Source: Aurifilum marmelostoma (taxonomy: Eukaryota; Ascomycota; Sordariomycetes; Diaporthales; Cryphonectriaceae). From it: a DNA stretch of 64,000 nt. Location: positions 1,984,001-2,048,000 of the forward strand of contig JAMXSV010000006.1 of assembly GCA_027559495.1 (NCBI GenBank), read 5' to 3'. A program made the position numbers and the translations under genes. Of the stretch, positions 1 through 10,838 are shown in pieces. Numbering within the stretch: the stretch's first letter is position 1; each line of letters begins with the position of its first letter. The notes under the pieces were generated by a model. That model was not told where the DNA came from, ran no database searches, and saw only the letters and a program-made list of their open reading frames with translations.

Positions 1-1739
1 GGTGAACTCCTCGAGGTGCAATGTCAGGCTAACGGGGAGGCCGAGTGTATCAGCATCCCTTGGACGGGCGCCCGCTGGTCGTACGATGACCTCCGCCGAC
101 AGTCCAGCCTCATCGCCCGCGCCCTGCTCGCCGAGGGCATCCAGCATGGCGACAGGGTGGCCATCATGGCCGGCAACTGCGAGCAGTACGCGGCCATCTT
201 CTTCGCGGTGGTAAGGATCGGTGCCATCCTCGTGATCCTCAACAACACATACACACCGTCCGAGGCCATGTACGGCATCGAGTTCACAGCATGCAAATTC
301 CTCTTTACGACCAAGAAGATCGGCCGCATGAACAACGAGCCCCTGCTGGCCCAGCTGGCGGCCAAGGACGACGCGCCCAAGGTGGTGATCCTTCGAGGCG
401 ACAGCGAGGGCTACAGGACATACGAGGACGTGCTGCTCAGGGGGGGCAAGGAGAGCCCGCAAAAGCTGTACAAGCACGAGACCAAGGTGTCCCCGTATGA
501 CGTGTGCAACCTGCAGTTCACGAGCGGCACGACCGGCAACCCCAAGGCTGCGATGCTCACGCACCACAATATTGTCAACAACTCCCGCTTCATCGGCGAC
601 CGGATGCGCCTGACGACCGCAGATGTGCTGTGCTGCCCGCCCCCGCTCTTCCACTGCTTCGGCCTCGTGCTGGGCCTGCTGGCGGTCATCACGCACGGCG
701 CAAAGATTGTCTATCCGGCCGAGGTGTTTGACGGGCCCGCGACGATCCGGGCCATCCAGGAGGAGCAGTGCACGGCGCTGCACGGCGTGCCGGCCATGTT
801 CGACACCCTCCTGTCGCTGCCCGAGGCGGCATCCCTCGAGGCGTCCAAGCTCAAGCTGCGGACGGGCATCATCGCGGGGGCGCCGGTGCCGCGGTACCTG
901 ATGGAGCAGCTGGTGGCCAAGCTGGGCATGACCGAGTTCACGTCGAGCTACGGTCTGACGGAGGCGAGCCCGACCTGCTTCAACGCCTTCACCGACGACC
1001 CGATCCACACGAGGCTGAGCACGGTGGGCACGCTGATGCCGCACGCACACGCCAAGATCGTAGACCGCGACGGCAACGTGCTCCCCATCGGCGAGAGGGG
1101 CGAGCTGTGGATGGGAGGATACCAGCTGCAGGCCGGTTACTGGAACAATAGCGAGAAGACGGCCGAGGTGATGACACGGGACGAGAACGGCATCATGTGG
1201 CTGCACACTGGCGACGAGGCCGTCTTCAACGAGCAGGGATACTGCAGCATCACAGGACGGTTCAAGGACATTATCATCCGAGGTGAGTCTCCAGCAACGC
1301 CCCCCCTTGCCTACTTGTGTGTGTGTGTGTCTGGAAGAACATCATTGTCTTTTTTTTTATTTTTACTGAACCTTAATTTTTCCCAACAGGTGGAGAGAAC
1401 ATTTATCCTCTCGAGATCGAAGAGCGCCTCGTGGCTCATCCTTCCATCAACCTCGCCGTCGTGGTCGGCCTCAAGGACGAGCACTACGGCGAGGTAGTCG
1501 GCGCGTTCCTAGACGGCAAAAAGGAGGCTGGGTCGCACCTCACCAAGACAGAAGTGCGGGACTGGGTCACCAAGAGGCTGGGCAGGCACAAAGCCCCCGC
1601 CCATGTGTTCTGGATGGGCGAGGGCGGTGTGCCGGCTGCAGTCCCGCTCACAGGCAGCGGCAAGGTGCGCAAGTTTGAGCTGGCCAAGGTCGGAGAGGAA
1701 CTCCTGAAGAAGCAGGCAGGAAAGAGTTCCAAGTTGTAG
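1..1739 (+). CDS. sidI: SidI-like peroxisomal acyl-CoA ligase, 5' partial
   Basis: This is an AMP-forming acyl-CoA ligase. Its reading frame is open from base 1, so the N-terminus lies outside the window. The exons are 1-1282 and 1390-1739, with a 107 bp intron (GTGAGT to CAACAG); 543 residues are visible. In order it shows the AMP/P-loop motif FTSGTTGNPKAAMLTHHNI (about nt 516-575), YGLTEASPTCF, GELWMGGYQLQAGYW, WLHTGDEAVF, the hinge GRFKDIIIRGGENIYP (which spans the splice) and the C-terminal lysine motif LTGSGKVRKFEL. The protein ends in SKL, a canonical peroxisomal PTS1. In fungi, peroxisomal SidI activates mevalonate to mevalonyl-CoA for fusarinine-type siderophores. The SidI assignment rests on SKL, the SidF-like neighbour on the same strand and iron-type GATA motifs between them. 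A generic medium-chain acyl-CoA synthetase is the alternative. Confidence 0.72.
1283..1389 (+). other. Intron of the acyl-CoA ligase gene
   Basis: Donor GTGAGT and acceptor CAACAG. The interior holds a short GT repeat and a T-rich tract. Removing it restores the invariant GGENIYP hinge motif across the junction, which makes these splice sites secure. Confidence 0.93.
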
Positions 1740-2985
1740 ATGTGAGTGAGCGTGTGAAGACAGCTGGTTGCTCCTTTTTTTTTTAAAAAAAAAAAAAAAA
1801 AAAAAGGAACGAAACCTAGACTGTACGAGTATATATTCTCTAGACCATTGTACATATCTATATATATTCCCAGGTCCGTCTATATATCGTCATCCTGCAC
1901 ATGATACTGGGTCATATACAGAGTATAATACTGCATGCCTATAAATCACATGAAGCCAGCCAATGCTCAGGAATATCGATCGGCTGCAGACAGACAAGAG
2001 GCTGGCTGCATGAACAGACAGGTGGGGCGAGGGGTCAGGACACAGACAGAGAAAATGACTGAGGCAAGGAAGCAAAAGAGAAAAAAACAGTCCCGCGAAG
2101 GTCCAGAATCCAGTCGAGAAAATTTTATCTAATCCGACACGAATGTGCGAGATCGGCAGGCCAAGATTGTTGAAATTTTTATCAGATCCGCAAGGGGGAG
2201 GGGGGAGGGGCCCGACTAAAGTTATCAGATCCGTCCCTAGCACAGGTGTTTCCTTGTTGAGAGGGGCATGTGGATACTGTATGCCCACGCCTCTCTCCCC
2301 TTCTGTGTTCTCTCTCTTCTCTTTTGCTCCTTGTTGCATGGACTGGGCCGGGTCCACGCTCGTAATGACGACTGTTTTTTTTTTCTCTTGCTACCCCCAC
2401 ACAATACAGCTAAGCCTCCGTCCCCCCCCCCCAAAAGAAAAACAGGGCTTGACAAGATGGAGCAAGTCGGTCGGCCTTGTTTTCTTGGGAGAAAGACACG
2501 AAGGAGAAGGTGGCTTGGGTTTTTTTTTCCTTTTCTTCTTCTTCCTAGAGTTTTACTCTTCTGGTGGTGTTCTCGGCTTCTCGGTCTGATCGGATCAAGG
2601 TGGGCAAAAAAGAATGGGACCACCACCAAGGTGAGACCCTCTTTCTATCCGCTTGCGCATAATTACTTAGAACCAAGGGCGGGGGCCTACTCAGTAGGAG
2701 GCAAGGGCATGCATGGGGGCTGTGATGTGGTGGATGGTGGGAGCAAGGAAAAAGAAAGAGAAGAGAAAAATTAGAAATTATTCACTAAACGGGGGCGACC
2801 AGGTAAGTAATTTTCCAAAGGTGAGGGAGAAAAGAAAAAGAGAATGCAGACACTCGTCAAATGAGCTTATTCTACGCCTACAGAACCGTCCGTACCGCTG
2901 CTGTATCTCCTGCCATCTAGATTTACGCCGTCACCGATCCTCTTCTTGTCGCCATCAAACGTGACGAGACAGGCAAGACAAGACA
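1740..2985. other. Intergenic region between sidI-like and sidF-like genes
   Basis: No gene seen. Just after the ligase stop there is a T10 run followed by an A21 run (1775-1805), then a poly-C run of 11 at 2422-2432. The useful content is a cluster of GATA motifs around 2125-2230, annotated separately. The rest is promoter or leader of the downstream gene. Confidence 0.8.
2179..2230 (+). promoter_or_regulatory. Two SreA-type iron-regulatory GATA motifs
   Basis: TTATCAGAT occurs exactly at 2179-2187 and again at 2222-2230. It is the reverse complement of ATCTGATAA, a perfect match to ATCWGATAA, the site of the SreA/Urbs1/SRE family of iron-responsive GATA repressors that control siderophore genes. 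A weaker relative, TTATCTAAT, sits at 2125-2133. The pair lies about 760-800 bp upstream of the transacylase ATG. Function is inferred; the motif matches are seen directly. Confidence 0.7.
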
Positions 2986-3147
2986 ATGTCGCACATCGTC
3001 ACACTGGCTGACTGGCCCGCCTCGGAGCCGATTCTACGGCTACCGCACCCGTACCAGACTCCATACTATCCCATCAGCGCCTCCTCCTCGAGCAATGCGC
3101 CGTCATCATCAGCTTCCACCCCGCTGTTCCAGCTGACGACAGCACCG

Positions 3148-3185
<38 letters not shown>

Positions 3186-4416
3186 ACCACCTGAGCCCCT
3201 CCACAACGACAGCCTCTACTTTAGCGAGCCGACAGGCCTCAAGTCCAGCGAGCGCCCTGCCGAGTCCAACAACACAGCATGGGCACGCGCCCGTCGATCG
3301 CCTGCCGTCAGGATCGAGTGGACCGCTGACCAGGCCCCTACGCTGGCGCAGGCATGGCTCGTCGTCTACGCGCTCTTCACTATCCGCCACGAGGATGAGT
3401 TCATCCGGCTCTCCCTGTCGGGCACGGGTAAGGAGACGCTGTCGAGCCAGCTGCGGGCCTGCATGCTCGCCGTCCTCCACCCTTCCTACCCCCCGTCGTC
3501 CTCGCCCTCTCGCGTCAACACCAGCGGCCCCGACACGGCTGCCACAATCACAAAGGCTCCGCGACAAGCACAAGACCAAGGAGAGCTCGTCCTCCTGCGC
3601 GCGACCTTCTGGCAGGGCGCCGGCTCACCCTTTGGCGCGCGCTCCGTCTGGGTGCCCACCGACGGGCCCGGCACGACCTACGCCTCCCAGGGCGTGCCTG
3701 CGCTCGACTACATGCTGACCAACAACCCGGGCGTGTCGCTGGTCTGGCACCCACGGCGCGCGCCCAAGCCCCGGCCCGGCAGCACCCTGTACAGCCGCTG
3801 GATCCCACACCTCAAGGAGAACTTCAGCATGGTGGCGCTGGACCACACGGACGAGTCGCACGTGAGCCTCTTCCACACGTGGCAAAACGACCCGCGGGTG
3901 AGCCAGGGGTGGAACCAGGAGGGCACGCTGGAGCGGCACCGCGAGTACCTGCGCCGCATCCACGAGGACCCGCACCAGCTCGCGGTGCTGGCGGCCTTTG
4001 ACGGCATCTTCTTTGCCTACTTTGAGATCTACTGGGCGCGCGAGGACAAGCTGGGCGCCTACTACCAGGGCGAGGACTTTGACCGCGGCCGCCACTCGCT
4101 AGTCGGCGACGTCAGGTACCGCGGCGCCCACCGCGTCGGCGCCTGGTGGAGCAGCCTGATGCACTACCTGTTCCTCGACGACCCCCGCACCATGCAGGTC
4201 GTCGGCGAGCCCAAGTTCACCAACACCACCGTCCTGGCCTACGACCTGGTGCACGGCTTCGGCGTCGACAAGTTTGTGGACCTTCCCAGCAAGAGGAGCA
4301 CCCTGATGAGGTGCTCCAGGGAGAGGTTCTTCCAGATCTGCCCGCTGGCCGAGGACGAGAGGGGTCGCAAGAGGGCCGTGGCCGGGACACAGGTCGGTCT
4401 GGTGCCCAAGTTGTAG
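2986..4416 (+). CDS. sidF: SidF-like siderophore N-acyltransferase (hydroxyornithine transacylase)
   Basis: A single-exon protein of 476 residues. The N-terminal half is Ser/Thr/Pro-rich with a run of threonines encoded by an ACG microsatellite. The C-terminal half (about residues 268-448) is the GNAT fold of siderophore acetyltransferases related to IucB/SidF (Acetyltransf_8 type). Visible landmarks are HTWQNDPRVSQGWNQEG, FFAYFEIYWAREDKLGAYY, ADLA-type substrate loop DRGRHSLVGD, and EPKFTNTTVLAYDLVHGFG. SidF transfers the anhydromevalonyl group to N5-hydroxyornithine during fusarinine/TAFC synthesis. The last residues are PKL, a permissive PTS1-like tripeptide that fits a peroxisomal enzyme. 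The same-strand acyl-CoA ligase upstream and the iron GATA motifs support this role. The paralogue SidL (hydroxyornithine acetylase) has the same domain and cannot be fully excluded. No ATG upstream gives a better start. Confidence 0.82.
3151..3185 (+). repeat. ACG trinucleotide microsatellite in the sidF-like coding region
   Basis: About twelve ACG units encode a run of threonines near residue 56. Being a codon-sized repeat, length changes keep the frame. Confidence 0.9.
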
Positions 4417-4464
4417 AGAGGAGGAATGCATGTGTCTCCTGTTTTGTTTTCTTTTGTTCTGGGA

Positions 4465-4474
4465 GGGGGGGGGG
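4465..4474 (+). repeat. Poly-G run 3' of the transacylase
   Basis: Ten G in the short convergent gap between the transacylase stop (4416) and the last exon of the oxidoreductase (4698). This gap of about 280 bp must hold both 3' ends. Confidence 0.85.
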
Positions 4475-4697
4475 AGGTGAGTTGTATATATATGTGTGTG
4501 TTTGCATCTTGAGAAAGTAGTAGAAAAGTCAACATTATGTCCATAATCCATCAATTAGAGCTCATCTATTGACTAGCAGCTGTGGTCAACAACAAGGACC
4601 AATCTTCTATGCAGCAATATAAGAAACGCTCATGACTATATTCATCTCCGGTCTCATTTCTTTTTTCCTTCCTTCTTCACACCTCGGACATTGTTCC

Positions 4698-6369
4698 TCA
4701 GCCGTCCAGGACACCCCCTCTGGGCATTCCAGTAGGCTCACCCAGTTTCATGTAATTCCAGCAGACTGGTTGGTCTCTTTGTTAGCGATATATGTTGTAA
4801 CAAGAAGTGAGAGGAGGGGATCGAGGTAATTGACTCATAGCAGAAAAAAAAGAAAAGAAGAAGACGAAGACTCACTATCAAATCCGAGATCATTTCCAAA
4901 AAAGGCCTTCATGACATCCTCACCAGATGCCACACCCTGTGCAGGACTGTATGACATGGCCTTCTTGCCCACGGCCAGCCCGATCATGGGCGGGATCTCA
5001 CCCAGCTCCTGGAACTTGGGAGGCGCCCTGTTCATCTTTTCCAGGATACACTCGTGGATGTTGTGCGCCGCGAAGAAGCCCATGTGCATGGCTGCTCCGC
5101 ACCGCTTGATGCCCGACCACTTGATGGCATCGCCCACGGCAAAGTGGGACTCGGCGTTCGGCAGAGACCCCTCGGGGAACATGAGGTTCGGCCTGACCTT
5201 GATCAGCCCTTTGTCGTCCTTGTCGTCATCGCCCACCAGCACCTCCTGGGGCAGGAACTCGGTCGACGGGATGGCCTTCGAGATGGCCATGACCACCACA
5301 CTCGCGTCCATCGTCTCTCCATCCGTAAACACAACCTCCTTCACCGCCCTGCCGTCGTCCCTCCTCTTCTCCCTCGTCTCGGCGAGCCTCTTGCCCAGGA
5401 GCACCTCCACCCCGGCGTCCCGCACCAGCTCCAGCGCCCGCTCCTTGCACTCGTCGGGCAGCGGCTCCGAGCTCAGCAGCTGGGCGCGGCTGTGCACGAG
5501 CGTGACCCTGACCTCGGGCCGCACCAGCTTCAGCTCGGCCGCCATCTCGATGCCCACCGCCCCGCCGCCCACCACGACCACGCCCTCGCCCGCGCCTGCG
5601 CCCGCGCTGCCGCCCACCGCGTCGATGTGCGACTTGGCCTCGGCGAGGTACTGTTTCCGCAGCAGGGACTGCGGCACCACAGGCCACACGCGCCGGAGGC
5701 CCGTCGCCACCACGAGGTAGTCGTAGCTGAGCTCGCGGGCCTTCTCGGTCTCGGCGTCGAGGATGGTGGTCGTCTTTGCGTCGGCGTGGACGGCCTTGAC
5801 GGAGCCGCGGATCACGCTGATTTTGGGGCTGCTCTGGAGGGCGGTGATGTCCGTGTATTTGACCCACGCCCTGGAGGCGTAGGCCTCGTCTGCCAGGGCC
5901 AAGGGCGAGCCGATGAGGTGGTCTGGGGTGAAAACCAAAGTGGAGGTAAAATGGGTCAGTAGAAGGAGGATGATAGAGAGAGAGAGAGAGAGAGCGAGCG
6001 GGGTTGAAACAGCATGGCAGGGAACGACAGGATAATCTTCCCGTCGAGAAGAGGAAAATAGATGTATAGGCATATGAGAGACGCTCGATTCGAGCGAGAA
6101 AACCGAGCAAGAAAACACTAATCCATCTCTACCCTCCCTCATAGAAAACAAGGCAACGTACAGTACCCATCCCGTTCATCAACAATGGTCACTTCAACTG
6201 GGATCTTGCCGTCGTGGCCGGGCAGCACGCCGCCGCCCGTCCTCGCGGCACGTCCCTCGGCCAGGTCAACCAGGCTCAGCGCTGTGGATAGACCGCCATA
6301 GGAGCCGCCCAGGATGAGGACCCGGAAGGGTGTCGTCGGCTCGGATGAGGCGTCGAACTGGGAACCCAT
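4698..6369 (-). CDS. AIF/AMID-like FAD-dependent pyridine nucleotide oxidoreductase
   Basis: Rebuilt from three exons: 6369-6162, 5922-4876 and 4765-4698 (introns 239 and 110 bp). This gives 440 residues. An N-terminal FAD Rossmann motif, VLILGGSYGGLSTALSL (about 16-32), is followed by DERDGYYHLIGSPLALA, which spans the first splice exactly as in the family. A central NAD(P) Rossmann motif, GVVVVGGGAVGIEMAAEL (about 183-200), and a C-terminal FAVGDAI follow. The third exon is short: without it the frame runs into low-complexity S/F/L codons, whereas splicing at GTGAGT to ACCAG (branch GCTAAC) gives the family-typical ending DICWNYMKLGEP. The fold is that of apoptosis-inducing factor 2-like NAD(P)H oxidoreductases; the electron acceptor is unknown. 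The gene is convergent with the siderophore pair, and two near-matches to the iron GATA motif lie about 500 bp upstream. Confidence 0.88.
5975..5994 (+). repeat. AG dinucleotide microsatellite in oxidoreductase intron 1
   Basis: About ten AG units inside the 239 bp first intron (5923-6161), which partly explains why this intron is longer than its neighbours. Confidence 0.85.
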
Positions 6370-6866
6370 GGTGCTGCTGTAACGAGAGACAAGGGGCTTA
6401 TATACAAGTAGATTTACTGTGCAGAGGACGAGTGCCGTGGAGGAGACGAGGCGAGGAACAGAACGACACCCGGGTCGAGAGTAACAGGCTGACCGACTGG
6501 CTGACTGGATGATACCTCTAGGCCACATCTGCAGGGTTTCTAGAAGACATCCGAATACAGAACAGAATATATACACACAGAGAAAACAGGAGAGGGTGGC
6601 TCTTCGTTTTATGCATATGCGGAATGGCCATGGCCATGGCGCCAAGGGCCTCTCCTTACTCACCCTGTGTAAGTACCTTTTTCCCTGTGTGGGGATCTAT
6701 TTGTTGAGGAAACATTGTTCCCTCCGTCGATCGTAGCTCGAGAAGAGAGAGACTCCACGGCAGCACGACGATGATCCTTGCAATGACACCCTGTACTTAC
6801 CGCTACAGTACATGACAGAGCAGCAATACTCGTCGCTATCTTGGCTATCGCTGCCCACACTAAAAG

Positions 6867-6900
6867 TTATCGGATCGATCTAATCAGATGCATCTGATAG
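6867..6900 (-). promoter_or_regulatory. Possible GATA-factor sites upstream of the oxidoreductase
   Basis: TTATCGGAT (6867-6875) and ATCTGATAG (6892-6900) each differ by one base from the iron-repressor consensus ATCWGATAA or its complement. They lie about 500-530 bp upstream of the oxidoreductase ATG. As imperfect sites they are only suggestive. Confidence 0.35.
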
Positions 6901-7238
6901 CGACCTCGCACGGGCCCCTGCTGCTGCATGCATCCCAGGGCCAGACATGGAACCACCACGCATTTATTACATAAATAGTACGATTCAGAATGGATATATA
7001 TAAACATGTTGTGTGTTAGGGAGATTGAAAACGACTTATATAAATTTACTGGAGAATAAAAATAAAGAAAGAAGAGGAAGAAGAAGGGAAAGGGAGAAAA
7101 TAAAGACGAAAACAATAGAAAGAACAATACAGTATCAACAACAACAACTGACACACACATACACACACAGAGAGTGAGAGAGAGACAGAAGCTGAAAAGA
7201 GTTTCGGTCTGAATGGGCACGCGCACACGCGCGCGCGC

Positions 7239-7259
7239 CACACACACACACACACACAC
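7239..7259 (+). repeat. CA dinucleotide microsatellite
   Basis: About ten CA units preceded by an alternating CG/CACG stretch (7218-7238), forming a purine-pyrimidine alternating tract. Confidence 0.85.
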
Positions 7260-8381
7260 TCAAGTAATCGCTTACCACATACAAGCCGAGATGTTACTAA
7301 CTCAGAAGCCCCCAAACTGCAATGAAGCATCCTTGTCAAGGCGCAGCAGCACTGCAGTGCTGTTCGGACATGGGCTAGGGGCTGATCCGGTGCAACTTCA
7401 GGGGCTTAGACTTTGCATAATCACCCGCTCCTCCTTGGCTCTCTTAATTATGACTGCATGGAAGAGACTTAACAATTGCTATGAATGCAACACCAATTGA
7501 CGCCTCATGGCATTTACATATTGTCACGATGAAGTATTAAATCATATCAAATATCCCAATTCCCCGTGTGCATGACTACAACTTTCCTGTTGAATCATCA
7601 ATTCCAACTTCCCCATCAACCTTATGCCAGAATCTCTGGCAACTGTATTATTTTGCCAACAACCACCACAGCACATTGATTTCTTGCAATCACAACACTC
7701 TTGAAGGATTCATTCCCGCACCTTCACTAGCAATACATTCATGCACCGACTCAGCTCGGCCACGGCTGAGCAGAAAGGATGACCGAGCAGCCTTGCGCCA
7801 TGTGCTACCGAGCTACAATTAACCCAACAAACCTCTCTCGGGCGAGCTGTGTCAAGTGTCAGCTCTGGATTGATCTTCAGCCATACATTGTGGTAATAAG
7901 GCAGGCAGCTGTGCAGCCTTGTAATTTTTCAAAAAGCCACATCCCAGGGGCGGTCAGATCTTGAAACCTCCCAATACCGACAAAATTGCTGTAACGGGGA
8001 TGACAACAGCCCCCTGAAGGTCCCAATTATAGGCCTAGCTGCGCGCGGCGGGTCTCACTGCCGCAGACACTTGAACCAACAGCAGCATCTGAAATCATGA
8101 AGGAGGCCTTATCATTGTTATGAGGATTTGAGGGATGCCTAGACATTGTATGGTTGTGATAATGTTGGGAGATCAGATATAAAGTCATGAGCATGGGATG
8201 GCAACCTCAAGCTGCCTTGCAACAATCACTAATGTCTGTAATGTGCCCCGATCATCTGGATTATTACAGTGGCACGATAATCTCTTCACCATTTTTCCTA
8301 CTCTTTTGTCTTCTTATCCCTGATTAAATAAATAATCATATTTGCTTTCATTCTCTCAACTCTTGCTCTTCAGGGTTCAAA

Positions 8382-10114
8382 ATGATTCCTCCGGCCGCTG
8401 CCTTTGCCCTCGCCTTCTTAACGGCCAAAGCCCTAGGCAGTCCAGGTGATTTAGCATCATCGACGGAGCCAATCTCAAGCCGCGATATCAGTATCAATAC
8501 TCATGGCGACTCTATACGTCCGAGTAAGAGGGCAGCAACTAAGAGCCTTGATCTGAACATATCATTGGAAAACAAAGTCATATTCGACGGGTTAGTAGTC
8601 TCCCCCAGGGGCAGCAATCCCACAAACGTGGCGCAGGCTCTTTCTTTTTCAGCAATAATTACTACTTTCTGTTGCTAACATGATTAACCATTTGTTTACT
8701 TTACTTTTGCATAGTAACTCAAACCTCTTCGGCATAGTACCAGCTGGAGACGTCGGGTTGCCTCCAGTGACCGTTGTCTGCTCAAATTGCTGCGCATCCG
8801 GGCAGATCACAGCTTCCTTGGTTGAAGGCATCGACGACGTCTTCCGCATTGACATGAAGGGACTATCGGCCTCTATAGACCTCGATATCACGGCAAAGGA
8901 GGCTTCGACCTTCTCAATACCATTGTTTACCGCTCCGACGGACTGGCTGCGCCACATCATCGGCGACCTCGACGTGGGGTTGACCTTCGAGATCGATCTG
9001 GTTCTCAGCCTCGCCGGTGCTATCGACGTTCAGGGAGGGTTCACAGTTCAGTTTCCGGAAGATGCATTTTTTGAAGCCGGCCTCTTTGATGGAAAGTTGA
9101 GTGATAGTTTATTGTGAGTTGATCTGCACTCTTCATGGCTCAATGATAATTCCTTGGTACTGACTCCTCTTTGATAGCGACGGCATCCAAACCCAGTCCC
9201 TCCCCTTTTCAGCGACCCTCAATGGCACCCAAAAATTCCAGGCCGACCTGCGCATGAAGACCTTTGCAGGCGTCAATGCAACAGCACACGATTTTGGTGT
9301 CGACGTCGGCGCCGGGGCCTATGCCAACCTCGTCGAGTTCATTGCCGACCTCGAGACGACGCCGCAGTGTCAATTGCTGTCCTCCGAGTCTGCCAATATG
9401 AACCTGGGTGTGTTTGGGGGTGCCAAGGTTGAGTTTGACGGCACCGCCTTTGGTGCAGTTCCCACGGCTTCCACCACGTTGTTCGCAGCAGACATCGCTA
9501 CCCGGTGCCTGTCGGCCACTGGTGTCCCTGCCACAACACCTTCAGTGGTGCTCCCGACGACATCCTGTCAGGCTACACTCGCACCGTCTTCTACTGTCAT
9601 GACCCTGACAAAGTGCGCGTCGGCCATTGTCAACTGTCCCACGGATCTGATTTCCACGTACGAGGTAACATCGACCGTCTGCCCGTCTGCGTCCGCGTCC
9701 GCGTCCGCCACCACACCCGGTGTCTGTGTCGCGGCCAACGCAACCAACCTCGTCTCTATGTCCAGTTTCGTGTCGACGGCGACTCTGGCCAGCGTGGTGT
9801 CTCTCCCGTCCGGGGGCCCTTCGTCAGGGGTGATAGCAGCAACGGTGCCTATGTCGTTCATGACTACAAAGGGCCCTCAGCCGACCGGTGGTGCTGCTGC
9901 CAACGCCAGCCTGTCCAGTGGATCTGCAACGCAGTCTACGAGGAATGGAACGCTGGCGGCCACAAGACCTGCCCCGACCTCGACCAGCCTAACTTCGCCC
10001 ACTAACACGGTGGTGACCACGGCTGGGGCTGGTCCTGGTCCCCTACAGCAGAGATGGAGTCTGTGCACCATTGCACTTGCTACGGTTGCAGTTGTATTTG
10101 TTTGCGGTCTCTGA
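8382..10114 (+). CDS. Secreted Ser/Thr-rich protein, probably GPI-anchored
   Basis: Three exons, 8382-8590, 8715-9113 and 9178-10114, separated by introns of 124 bp (GTTAGT donor) and 64 bp (GTGAGT donor), give 514 residues. The start MIPPAAAFALAFLTAKALG is a signal peptide. Residues about 50-320 form a globular part with alternating hydrophobic segments typical of beta-sheet, and a CSNCC motif. From about 330 the chain is rich in Ser, Thr, Ala and Val with few cysteines, as in O-glycosylated stalks. It ends with a small-residue stretch (AGAGPG) followed by a hydrophobic tail, WSLCTIALATVAVVFVCGL, with no charged residue after it. This is the classic GPI-attachment layout. I do not recognise the globular domain. 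A cell-wall or plasma-membrane surface role is inferred from the layout alone. Confidence 0.8.
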
Positions 10115-10838
10115 ACTACCATCGAGCTGGTCTGATGGAGCCACATTTTGTTGCTATGTTCTCTTTGAGCAGAGGATCACTTGCGTATAGAATTTGTCTT
10201 TTTTGTTGTTTCTTTTCCCTTCTTCTTTCTTCCTTTCTTTTCTTTTTTTCTCTTTTCTTTTCTAGGGTTTTGTTCCTTTCCCCCCCCCCCTCTCTTTTCT
10301 TCTCACTCCCCTTCCCCTTTTCCGAACTTTAGTGATACCCTAGAATCCAGATTAGTTCTTCTACGATTCATCATCGGTGAAGAGAGAGAAAGAGAAGAGA
10401 TGTGTGAGGGTAGCTACCGTTGTGTACTCAAATTTACTGCTATTAATTAGAAGAATTGTGCGAGAAAATTGTGCACCAAACATTTTGTTATTCCGGTGTG
10501 CTTTGCTTAAGTCATTTCGCATCAGGTTCGCAAAGACCTTTTATGAGATACGAATTCTCGTTTTTGCTGCCCTCGTCCTTGCGCAACACGCCACGTTCAA
10601 ATGTCGGGCGCGTGAGATTGCGGCCGATGTGAAATGCTAGCGGCATAGACAAAAGCGCTGCGCGGTCTCAAGTATGATAACATATGATGGTAGATGATCT
10701 CAACAATTCTAAGTTTGCCACGCTATGCTATGTTACTCTATTACACCACTAGATGGTAAATGATCAAGTGTCGTGCAGCCCCTGCCTACTCTGTATTTAG
10801 AGAGACCGTACACGAGAAGAGAAAAGAAAAGCAAATAC
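10115..10838. other. Convergent intergenic region with pyrimidine tract
   Basis: It separates two converging genes. 10197-10330 is a dense T/C tract that includes a run of 11 C (10280-10290). No further gene is supported; overlapping short ORFs here are low-complexity Phe/Leu/Ser runs. Confidence 0.75.

Larger units (their letters stand above)
6370..8381. other. Intergenic region between two divergent promoters
   Basis: This gap lies between the oxidoreductase start (minus strand) and the secreted protein start (plus strand). I see no coding exon. It contains a GT/CA tract (7239-7259 on the + strand), GA/CT-rich stretches around 7050-7200 and the near-GATA motifs at 6867-6900. Short ORFs here have low-complexity or random-looking translations. 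Confidence 0.75.
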
